A DNA stretch of 64,000 nucleotides, from NCBI GenBank assembly GCA_020831885.1, contig JAFIFU010000010.1, positions 1 through 64,000 on the forward strand, given 5' to 3'. The first letter of the stretch is position 1. Every line of letters starts with the position of its first letter. Positions 49,570 through 57,056 of the stretch are shown here, piece by piece. The position numbers were made by a program, and so were the translations under genes. The notes beneath the pieces are model-generated. The model did not search any database. It saw only the letters and a list, made by a program, of their open reading frames with translations, and was not told where the DNA came from. The stretch is from Ectothiorhodospiraceae bacterium. Lineage in GTDB: Bacteria > Pseudomonadota > Gammaproteobacteria > Nitrococcales > Aquisalimonadaceae.

Positions 49570-50772
49570 ATGCAAGACATGTACTTGTTCGATGGCGTGC
49601 GTAGTCCCATCGGCCGAAACGCGGGTGCTTTGGCCAGCATTCGCCCTGATGATCTCGCTGCTCAGGTTATCGATCGGCTACTTGATCGGATCAAAGTCCC
49701 TGGGGAGGCGGTGGCTGACGTAGTGATGGGTTGCACTAATCAGGCTGGGGAAGATGCTCGGAATATCGCCAGGCACGCAGTGCTACTCTCTGAGCTGCCC
49801 GTGACCGTGCCTGGTATCACTGTGAACCGGGCATGCGCCAGTGGCTTGTCCGCACTGCTGGAAGCCAGTCACGCGGCGGCTCTAGGTCAGGGCGACCTGT
49901 TTGTAGCTGGTGGTGTCGAAAGCATGACCCGGGGCCCTTTCGTATTTGCCAAGGCCGAGCATGCCTTTAGCAGAAATGCCGAAGTTTACGACAGTAGTAT
50001 GGGGGCGCGGTTTCCTAATCCGCGCATTACCGCGAAGTACGGCAACGAGAGTATGCCCCAGACAGCGGAGAATGTGGCGCTTGATATCGGTGTCTCCCGG
50101 GATCAGGCGGATCAGTACGCTCTGCGGTCGCAGGAGGGATATCGTGCAGCTAAGGAAGATGGGTTCTTTGACGATGAAATTGTCCCCATTTCCGTTCCTG
50201 TCGGGCGTCGAGGCGAAACGGTAATAGTCGATGTTGATGAGCATCCGAGGCCAAATGCCAATCTGGAGGCGCTAGCGGCGCTCAAGCCGCTCTTCAAAGG
50301 TGGAACCGTTACTGCTGGCAACGCCTCTGGCATAAACGATGGGGCAGCAGCCCTTCTGGTCGGTAACTCCGCGGCCGCCGACCGTTATGGCCTTGTGCCC
50401 AGGGCGAAGATAATCTCTTCCGCGGCCGCAGGAGTCGAACCAAGAATCATGGGGCTTGGTCCCGTACCAGCATCGCGGCTTGCGCTGGAGCGTTCAGGGC
50501 TTCGCCTGACGGATATGGATGTTATCGAGATCAATGAGGCGTTCGCGAGCCAAGTGCTCGGCTGTCTGAAGGAGATGGGGCTAAACGCTAACGATCACCG
50601 TGTAAATCCCAACGGAGGTGCAATAGCGCTCGGGCATCCGACGGGAATGTCCGGTGCCAGGTTAGCGCTAACGGCTGTTCGTGAACTCGAGCGGCGGGGC
50701 GGCCGGTACGCGTTGGTGACGTTGTGTATCGGTGTGGGCCAAGGCTTGGCGGTGATCTTGGAGCGTATTTAG
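49570..50772 (+). CDS. acetyl-CoA acyltransferase (thiolase)
   Basis: This 400-residue degradative-type thiolase is closest in pattern to 3-oxoadipyl-CoA/3-ketoacyl-CoA thiolases (PcaF-like start YLFDGVRSPIGRNAGALA). Catalytic C89 is in NRACASGL, H356 in NPNGGAIALGHPTGMSGAR, and C386 in CIGVGQG. The loop usually reads GHPLGMSGAR; here L is T. The enzyme would cleave a 3-oxoacyl-CoA, placing a beta-keto acid or its CoA ester in the pathway. RBS GAGGAGAG upstream. Confidence 0.92.
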   Translation: MQDMYLFDGVRSPIGRNAGALASIRPDDLAAQVIDRLLDRIKVPGEAVADVVMGCTNQAGEDARNIARHAVLLSELPVTVPGITVNRACASGLSALLEASHAAALGQGDLFVAGGVESMTRGPFVFAKAEHAFSRNAEVYDSSMGARFPNPRITAKYGNESMPQTAENVALDIGVSRDQADQYALRSQEGYRAAKEDGFFDDEIVPISVPVGRRGETVIVDVDEHPRPNANLEALAALKPLFKGGTVTAGNASGINDGAAALLVGNSAAADRYGLVPRAKIISSAAAGVEPRIMGLGPVPASRLALERSGLRLTDMDVIEINEAFASQVLGCLKEMGLNANDHRVNPNGGAIALGHPTGMSGARLALTAVRELERRGGRYALVTLCIGVGQGLAVILERI

Positions 50773-50870
50773 CGGTTGTGTGATGTTTCAGTAAGTCTTT
50801 GAAACGCAGTGGATTGCCGGTGTGCTCCTCACGGAAGAGCATTGGGGTGGCGGAAAATGTTGAGGATGGC

Positions 50871-51058
50871 TGATGTGCCCTTGGATATCCGGGCCAGCTG
50901 AACGTTAGCAAAGTCCGTCATAACCCGTGAGGAGGCGGACGTGAAGAAGAAGCGATCTTCGGAAGAGCTGATCCTCCGGGGTTCCGGGCTAGGCCCAGGC
51001 TGGTGTTGTGGTGAAGGAATTGTGCGGCAAGAACGGTTTCAGTGATGCCACGTTCTAA
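50871..51058 (+). mobile_element. IS3-family orfA relic with frameshifts
   Basis: TGATGTGCCCTTGGATATCC at 50871 looks like an IS3-type end. From GTG 50941, VKKKRSSEELIL, and in another frame VKELCGKNGFSDATF then stop (51011-51058), reproduce the OrfA pattern MKKSRFTEEQI...VKELCRKHGFSDATFY. Frameshifts and an early stop show it is dead. Confidence 0.7.
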
Positions 51059-51089
51059 GTCCACAGGTTCCTTCAAACCGTCCGTGGAA

Positions 51090-51134
51090 ACGGGTTAGCC
51101 CCTCTCTACTCTCTAGTAAACGTGCTTTACGCAT
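51090..51134 (-). mobile_element. IS3-family orfA head relic
   Basis: On the minus strand, ATG 51134 starts MRKARLLESREGL, a decayed MRKARFTESQI-type OrfA start. The flanking bases to about 51175 resemble the flank of the relic at 40567-40626. Confidence 0.5.
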
Positions 51135-51334
51135 CTGGGCACTTTGGGCTTAGTCTGCCCGTAGACCTCCAGTTTTCAATGAACCAACCTTCAGGGAAAG
51201 CGACAGACTCACCCGGAACAAAAGGTGTCCGGTTGATACAGCTATCCGTTAGCCAGCGCAGCGTAAAGCACTGGGACCCCGGTTTCTTTTTCGTGTGTCT
51301 GTCACCTGAGAAGGGACTGAAATGAATTCATAAA

Positions 51335-51351
51335 TGTTGACAATAATGTAA
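51335..51351. promoter_or_regulatory. candidate GntR operator, copy upstream of CaiB gene
   Basis: TGTTGACAATAATGTAA is identical to 54385-54401 just before the GntR-family gene. It contains a TGT-TG-ACA dyad like FCD-type GntR sites. It lies 467 bases before the CoA-transferase start. Confidence 0.55.
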
Positions 51352-51817
51352 CCAGATGGATATGCTGATAGTCCGGTGATTCGTACTGCGAGCTTGCAGG
51401 GATGTGGTAGTCCGAGGGGGCGCGAGTGAGGTGCTGGTTTGGCGATTGCAACTGGGATCGAGAAGTTGTGCCCAGGGCCACCTTGGCGTCAGGTAAAGCG
51501 CCTTTGGAAGTGCCGAGGGGAGTTTCTGGTTCGAAGTGACTGGCTTCGTCGGATTTGCTCTGCGGCCGGGTTAGCGGGGCGACCTGCCGTTCAGTATTCT
51601 ACTCCACCGATAATCGTCATGGACATTTCGTCATTCAAGTTGCTTGTCCGGCGTTTGCCTGTTTGGCGGAATCCCGTGGAGCCGGGTTGGAGGTTCAGGC
51701 GTTCAACGGGAAAGCAGCGGAATCAGAAGTATGTACGTAGCTTTTGATTCGCGCTTTTTGGCTGTCAGCTGTGCAGCTGTTGAACTCGCCAGGGTTAAGT
51801 AGCCACCAGGAGGACGA
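51352..51817 (+). other. 466-base leader/remnant before CaiB gene
   Basis: No gene is supported here. Frames of about 60-100 codons exist (51439-51747 and 51555-51740), but neither has a family resemblance and the first lacks a ribosome site. The stretch could be a long untranslated leader or a decayed gene between the operator-like repeat and the CoA-transferase. Confidence 0.5.
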
Positions 51818-53095
51818 ATGTTCTCGAAGGATCAGCATAAACCGGAAGATTCCACTGGACAGGGTCCGTTAGCAGGGTGCCGTGTCGTCGAGCTCGGGTC
51901 GACCGTTGCCGGCCCGTTTTGCGCAAGATTGCTTGCCGACTTTGGCGCTGATGTGATCAAGGTGGAGCAGAAGGAGGGCGATGCGGTCCGTGCGATGGGT
52001 AAGCGGAAAAATGGTCGCTCGCTCTACGGGGCTTCAATCTTCCGTAACAAGCGGATTGTCTCTATCGATTTGCGTAAGGAAAAGGGGCGCGAGCTTGTGC
52101 GCGCTCTTTGCGAGCAGGCCGACATCGTTGTTGAGAATTTTCGGCCAGGCACTCTCGAGCGCTGGGGGCTGGGTTACGAGAATCTCAGCGCGAACAACCC
52201 ACGGCTGATTTTGGTGCGTATCAGTGGCTATGGTCAGGACGGGCCGTACAGTCAACGTCCTGGTTATGGCGTCGTGTGCGAAGCGGTGAGCGGCATCCGT
52301 GAAATCACGGGAGACCCTGATCGGCCGCCGGCGCGAGTGGCAGTATCGATGACCGACTACATCACGGGTCTCTATGCGGCTTTCGGTGCCACACTGGCAG
52401 TCGTTGACCGTCAGCGCACTGGGCGCGGGCAGGTGATCGATGCAGCCCTTTATGAAGCGGCTTTCAGCTTTATGGAGCCACACATTCCAGCCTTTCAGCA
52501 ACTTGGCCATGTCGCCCGTCGGGCCGGAGCCAAGCTGCCCAACCATACGCCTAACTCGCTCTACAAAACGAGCGATGATCGTTATATCCAGATCACTGCC
52601 GGCTCTCAATCAGTGTTCAAGCGATTGGTTGAGTTGATGGGAAAACCTGAACTATTGGCTGATCCTCGGTTTGCCACGCCAACGGCGCGCTCCCGGCATG
52701 AGGGCGAGATCGACGCACTGGTAAATGAGTGGACACAGAGCTTGCCCTTGAAGGAGCTCGAGTGCGTTCTTGAGGAAGCGGCGGTGCCGGCCTCCCGGAT
52801 ATACGATATGACGGACATCTTCGCTGACCCGCACTATCGGGCGCGCCAGATGCTCATTGAGCCCCGCGACCCCGTGCTTGGCCCGGTTGCTATGGCAAAC
52901 GTGGTGCCGCGACTCTCTCAAAACCCCGGTGAAGTCCGGTGGGCTGGTCGTGAAAAGGGGCAAGATACCGAGGCTGTTCTCTCCCAGGAGTTGGGGTTAT
53001 CCGTAAGTGAAATTCGCCAATTGGCGGCGGCTGATGTCATCTATGGCGTGGGGTTAAGCGAGCCGCATTCTGCGGAAGATTCCGCGCACGCCTAA
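51818..53095 (+). CDS. CaiB/BaiF-family CoA-transferase
   Basis: This 425-residue class III CoA-transferase has LAGCRVVELGSTVAGPFCAR LLADFGADVIKVE at the N-terminus and the catalytic aspartate D180 in VSMTDYITGLYAAFG. NHTPNSLYKTSDDRYIQI and the small C-terminal lobe are family-typical. It would move CoA between a donor acyl-CoA and a carboxylic acid. ATG 51818 has AGGAGG upstream. It is the only gene of its unit before the convergent exporter. A second activation route alongside the ADP-forming synthetase. Confidence 0.9.
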   Translation: MFSKDQHKPEDSTGQGPLAGCRVVELGSTVAGPFCARLLADFGADVIKVEQKEGDAVRAMGKRKNGRSLYGASIFRNKRIVSIDLRKEKGRELVRALCEQADIVVENFRPGTLERWGLGYENLSANNPRLILVRISGYGQDGPYSQRPGYGVVCEAVSGIREITGDPDRPPARVAVSMTDYITGLYAAFGATLAVVDRQRTGRGQVIDAALYEAAFSFMEPHIPAFQQLGHVARRAGAKLPNHTPNSLYKTSDDRYIQITAGSQSVFKRLVELMGKPELLADPRFATPTARSRHEGEIDALVNEWTQSLPLKELECVLEEAAVPASRIYDMTDIFADPHYRARQMLIEPRDPVLGPVAMANVVPRLSQNPGEVRWAGREKGQDTEAVLSQELGLSVSEIRQLAAADVIYGVGLSEPHSAEDSAHA

Positions 53096-53236
53096 GATCC
53101 AGGGAAACTGTGACAACGTTTCCGCTCCCCCGCGAATCGGATAATACACGCGAAGGCAGTATGTCTGACTGAAGCCCTCGGGAGTTCCGGGCCGAGTGGG
53201 GGGCTCTGACGGTTTGTCATATCGGGGGCGTGACTC

Positions 53237-54016
53237 TCAACCTTTTCCAAGACGAGCGACCCAGTCGAGACCTATCTCGCCCACTAGAATCATAGCTCCC
53301 AGTATCACCAGAGTTACGAAGGTGATGAAACGGAGTGCGCTGCCGGAAATCCTTGGTGGATAGCGCACGCACAGCCATGTACCCAAGGCCACCCCGGGAA
53401 TCGCGAAGAGGCCCTGCTGCATGCCACGCAGATCATCCGGACTAACGAGCCCAACAAATAGCAGGCGAATCACTGCAAGTGCGAAGAAAATGGTCAGTAA
53501 TGTCGCACGGATGACGCGAATTGAATCGGGTTGGCGATAGAAGTGGTATACCATCGGTGGTCCGGCTATCCCTACGAGCCCCCCAAAAAAGCCGGCAATG
53601 ACACCGGCAACCACAAAACTGTATGGTTTTTGGCGGATGGAGCGAGGTCTTGGCCGAAGAAGCAGCCAAATGCCGCCAAGGATGATTAGAATCCCCACCA
53701 GTACGCGAAGTGATTCTGTGTGGTGGGCGTGTAAAAGCGCCAGCAGAGCTACTCCGGCCAGCAAGCTGGGGATGATTCCTGCAATGGATTGAATCGCAGA
53801 CGGAACGTCTACTGCCCTCCACATGGTTCGCAGTGCCGTGGATGCGTTGCATATCGTCATCACGTTAAGGGCGACAGCGGTCTCGGGAACGGTGGCGACT
53901 TCTAAGGGTATGGCAAAGGCCATGATGAAAATCCCGAGGGCGAATCCGGTCAGCGTTTGGAAATAACTGCCGATAGCGGCCCCGGCCAAGAAGAAGAGTA
54001 GCGTAGAATCGATCAT
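53237..54016 (-). CDS. TauE/SafE-family membrane protein
   Basis: This 259-residue integral membrane protein has about eight helices, two TauE/SafE repeats (GAAIGSYFQTLTGFALGI and VIAGFFGGLVGIAGPPMVYH). Family members are linked to export of sulfoacetate or other organosulfonates and anions; others have no known substrate. It is the only minus-strand gene in the island, convergent with the CoA-transferase gene. It might export a product or anion of the pathway. The 141-base gap to the CoA-transferase has an imperfect hairpin (about 53172-53206). Confidence 0.82.
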   Translation of the reverse strand: MIDSTLLFFLAGAAIGSYFQTLTGFALGIFIMAFAIPLEVATVPETAVALNVMTICNASTALRTMWRAVDVPSAIQSIAGIIPSLLAGVALLALLHAHHTESLRVLVGILIILGGIWLLLRPRPRSIRQKPYSFVVAGVIAGFFGGLVGIAGPPMVYHFYRQPDSIRVIRATLLTIFFALAVIRLLFVGLVSPDDLRGMQQGLFAIPGVALGTWLCVRYPPRISGSALRFITFVTLVILGAMILVGEIGLDWVARLGKG

Positions 54017-54384
54017 GATCTTTTCGTATTCCGATTCTCTGATCTTAGCCGTGAATACGCCTTAGCTTTCAATCCTCCCTTGCTTTCTCCCGCCAGTGAA
54101 AGTCTACGTGCCCATGCAGATGAAAGGGCTTGCGTCTGATGCAGTGACATCTGACGACATCCGACGAGTCTCCCGTAGTCTTGGTGCCGGAACCGGCTCG
54201 CAAGCATTCAAAACCGTCCGTTGTTAAGAGGCTGCCTCATGCCTGAGTCGAACCGCGTCCGGGGTTCCGGCATGGGTGTGGTATCCCTCTTGCTTCGCGC
54301 CGACGGTCCTGGGGAGACAGCTGCTTGTCGGCGACTGCCCGCGCTGCTGTAATGAACTAGGCGCGCATGAGTGTTAAACAAAGT
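54017..54384. other. gene-free divergent gap before GntR gene
   Basis: I see no coding frame longer than about 60 codons with a ribosome site and no tRNA fold. An AACCGCGTCCGGGGTTCC stretch near 54250 can form a short hairpin. The region separates the exporter (minus) from the GntR regulator (plus), so it should hold both promoters. Confidence 0.5.
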
Positions 54385-54401
54385 TGTTGACAATAATGTA
54401 A
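54385..54401. promoter_or_regulatory. candidate GntR operator, copy upstream of GntR gene
   Basis: TGTTGACAATAATGTAA, preceded by AAGT so that TTGT-TG-ACAA is a perfect dyad. It lies 41 bases before the regulator start. The identical 17 bases at 51335-51351 make it a likely autoregulatory site. Confidence 0.6.
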
Positions 54402-54442
54402 TGCAAATTGTAGCCTAAATCCATACGAAAAAGGTGTACCAA

Positions 54443-55123
54443 ATGGCTGAGCGTCGAAAACTTAGAGCGAAAGGGTCGAGTAATCCGAAGGTGGAAGACT
54501 TGGTCGAGATCCTGCGGGGAAGGATCGTGAACCATGAGCTTCCTCCTGGTGCCAAGCTGAGCGAGGCCGCGTTAACGGAAGAGTTCGGGGCGTCAAGGCC
54601 ACGGATCCGAGAAGCTTTCGGTGTGCTGGAGGATCGAGGGCTGATCGAACGGATACCTAACCGGGGTGCGGTTGTTACTCGTTTGGAGGTGGACAAAATC
54701 TACGAACTCTTCGATGTTCGGGAGGTGTTGGAGGGGTTGGCGGTAAGGCTGGCTACCAAGAATGCACCACAAGAAACATGGAATGATTTGGTGGAGCTGT
54801 TCGGAGGTGAGGCCGAACAAGCGCTTCAGAAGAACGACATCGACTTCTACGTATCCTGTATCACTCGGTTTCGCGAGCGAATCATCAGCGAGGCAGATAA
54901 TTCAGTCCTGGCAGCGCAACTTGATGCCATATATGACCGGACTCGAGTGCTGATCCGTCGTCTGGTGCTTGTTCCTGGGCGGGCTATGGAGGGGCTTTTG
55001 CAGCATCAGGAGATTCTCCGCGCAATGACGGCGGGTGATGCCGAGAAGGCTGAGCAGTTGAAGCGAGAAAACATTCGTAGCGCTCGTGATTGCTTCGAAA
55101 AATACAAGAAGTTTCTTTTGTAG
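54443..55123 (+). CDS. GntR-family regulator, FCD subfamily
   Basis: This 226-residue repressor has a winged helix (about 18-80: LRGRIVNHELPPGAKLSEAA, SRPRIREAFGVLEDRGLIER) followed by an all-helical FCD ligand domain (about 95-215) that usually binds an organic acid or acyl-CoA with a metal. ATG 54443 has AAGGTG upstream; a GTG 9 bases earlier is also open. It sits between the two halves of the carboxylase island, and an operator-like repeat shared with the CoA-transferase unit suggests it controls the pathway. Confidence 0.9.
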   Translation: MAERRKLRAKGSSNPKVEDLVEILRGRIVNHELPPGAKLSEAALTEEFGASRPRIREAFGVLEDRGLIERIPNRGAVVTRLEVDKIYELFDVREVLEGLAVRLATKNAPQETWNDLVELFGGEAEQALQKNDIDFYVSCITRFRERIISEADNSVLAAQLDAIYDRTRVLIRRLVLVPGRAMEGLLQHQEILRAMTAGDAEKAEQLKRENIRSARDCFEKYKKFLL

Positions 55124-55250
55124 TGGGAAAGTGTGGGGTAGTGAAAGGGCGCGAGCCGGTTAGCGGACCACGCTTCGTCGACGAAGCAATGACCTTGAGT
55201 TCATAGATGGTGTTGTCGTGGTCAAGGGTCTGATGTTTGGGGGTAGGTAG

Positions 55251-56789
55251 ATGGCTTTGCAGGACAGAATCGCTGAGTTGCAGGTTCGTGAAGAACGGGC
55301 CCGGGCTATGGGTGGTGAGGAGAAGTTGGCCCGGCGTAAGGCGCAGGGCGTTCTCGACGCACGTGAGCGTATCAACTACTTCCTGGATGAAGGGAGCTTC
55401 ATTGAAAGCGGGCTCTTGGGTGTGTCCTCTGTGGTGCCGGAGGACCGCGATCATACCCCTGCTGATGGGAAAATTGCTGGCTTTGGACGTGTCGAAGGGC
55501 GTCCGGTAGGACTCGTGTCCAACGACTTCACGGTCAAAGGCGCGTCCAGCAGTCTGACCAATATGAAAAAGATTTCCCATGTGAAGCGTGTGGCCACTGA
55601 GCGCGGGTTCCCTTTGGTGTTCTTCGGTGAATCTTCAGGCGCTCGAATGCCGGACAATATGGGTAGCCGTGGTATGGGGACCTTGCTCGGGAATGATGCC
55701 TCGCAATACGTGCGACACCGCGAAACGCCATGGGCTACGGCGATTCTCGGGCAGTGCTACGGTTCTTCTGCTTGGTATGCGTGTTTGTCCGATTTTACGG
55801 TAATGCGTAAAGGCGCGGTACTGGCTGTGGCCAGCCCGGTGCTCGCTTCCCTTGCAATCGGTCAGCATGTTGAGCCGGAAGAGTTGGGCGGCTGGGAGTT
55901 GCACAGCAAGGTGACAGGATTGATTGATCGTGTGGCCGAGACCGATGAAGAGGCTTTGGACTTGGTTCGCACTTACCTATCCTATTTGCCATCGCACCAT
56001 AATGAACCACCTCCTTGCCTGGCGCCTGACTCGGCGGATGATGAGCCAGCTGCGGCTGTCACGGATATCTTGCCGGAGAATCGGCGCCGAGGGTACGACG
56101 TACGAAAGATTATCTCCGCAGTTGTGGATAAGAGCAGTTTCTTCGAGTTGAAGCCACGCTTTGGTCGTACCGCTGTCACCGGTTTAGCTCGTCTCAATGG
56201 GGCGACCGTGGGGGTTGTGGCCAATAACCCGATGTTTAAGGCTGGCGCACTGGATGTGCCTGGCTGCGAAAAAATAACCCGTTTCCTCGTCATGTGTGAT
56301 TCCTTCAATATCCCCATTGTTCTTTTGGTGGATACGCCTGGGTTTGTTATCGGCATCGAAGGAGAACGGATGAAAGCACCGGGGAAAATTATGAACTTCA
56401 TGACGGCGCTGCAGATGTGCACGGTCCCGAAGCTTTCGGTGATCATGCGCAAGAGTTATGGCCAAGCCTATCTGAATATGGGTGGCGGACGGAACTCTGA
56501 TGAGGTCGCTGCTTGGCCGACCGCAGAAGTGAGTTTCATGGATCCTGAATACGCTGTACAGGTCGTAACCTGGGGGCGTGATCTTCCCGAAGCTGAAGTG
56601 GATGCAATCAAACGGGAAATGGATAGAGACAACGAAGTCTGGGGTTTGGCAGAGATTTATGCCGCGCAGGCCGTCATTGCGCCCGATGAAACTCGACAGT
56701 ACTTGACCCGCATGCTCGAGATTCACTCCATGCGTCGGTCTGGTGGGGTGGGGCAACACCGCCTCGCGGCATGGCCCACCACATTCTAG
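55251..56789 (+). CDS. acyl-CoA carboxylase-type carboxyltransferase A
   Basis: This 512-residue crotonase-superfamily protein has two CT domains (about 15-260 and 270-505) as in PccB/MccB. Typical features: MGGEEKLARRKAQGVLDARE, GKIAGFGRVEGRPV, ESSGARMP, VVANNPMFKAGALD, LLVDTPGFVIGIEGE. In the first domain the usual Gly-Gly pair of the biotin oxyanion pocket reads Gly-Ser-Ser (GSSAWY, 171-173); in the second, KSYGQAYLNM replaces KAYGGAY. These changes make the acyl-CoA substrate hard to guess. It is separated from the carrier gene by 45 bases and forms a module with it, CT B and a biotin carboxylase. Confidence 0.85.
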   Translation: MALQDRIAELQVREERARAMGGEEKLARRKAQGVLDARERINYFLDEGSFIESGLLGVSSVVPEDRDHTPADGKIAGFGRVEGRPVGLVSNDFTVKGASSSLTNMKKISHVKRVATERGFPLVFFGESSGARMPDNMGSRGMGTLLGNDASQYVRHRETPWATAILGQCYGSSAWYACLSDFTVMRKGAVLAVASPVLASLAIGQHVEPEELGGWELHSKVTGLIDRVAETDEEALDLVRTYLSYLPSHHNEPPPCLAPDSADDEPAAAVTDILPENRRRGYDVRKIISAVVDKSSFFELKPRFGRTAVTGLARLNGATVGVVANNPMFKAGALDVPGCEKITRFLVMCDSFNIPIVLLVDTPGFVIGIEGERMKAPGKIMNFMTALQMCTVPKLSVIMRKSYGQAYLNMGGGRNSDEVAAWPTAEVSFMDPEYAVQVVTWGRDLPEAEVDAIKREMDRDNEVWGLAEIYAAQAVIAPDETRQYLTRMLEIHSMRRSGGVGQHRLAAWPTTF

Positions 56790-56834
56790 GGGCGGCAGCT
56801 GCCGTGAGATCAGCAGGAAAACAGGAGAAAGGCC

Positions 56835-57056
56835 GTGGCGACGACAGAGGTGGCTTCCGAAGTGACGGGGTCTGTCTGGAAAGTGGAGCTTGAAGAGGGC
56901 GATCACGTGGATGAGGGCAGCGTGATCATGATCCTGGAGTCCATGAAAATGGAAATCCCTGTCGAGGCCCCGGTTGCGGGCAAACTGGTGGACGTTCGCG
57001 TTTCACCGGGGGAATCCGTAGAAGAGGACCAAGTGGTATGCGTGATCCAATCGTGA
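56835..57056 (+). CDS. 73-aa biotinyl carrier domain protein
   Basis: A free-standing biotinyl/lipoyl domain with K38 in ILESMKMEIPVEAP, the usual biotinylation motif, and symmetric beta-hammerhead halves. It is the carboxybiotin carrier of module 2. It overlaps the start of the second carboxyltransferase by 19 bases. Confidence 0.92.
   Translation: MATTEVASEVTGSVWKVELEEGDHVDEGSVIMILESMKMEIPVEAPVAGKLVDVRVSPGESVEEDQVVCVIQS

Noticed and set aside
51439..51747. 102-codon frame before the CoA-transferase
   Set aside because: No ribosome site, no recognisable domain, and basic Trp/Arg-rich composition typical of a chance frame.
54230..54300. tRNA-like stretch (GTCGAACC...GGGGTTCC)
   Set aside because: The T-arm-like bases do not sit in a cloverleaf; no acceptor or anticodon stem could be paired.
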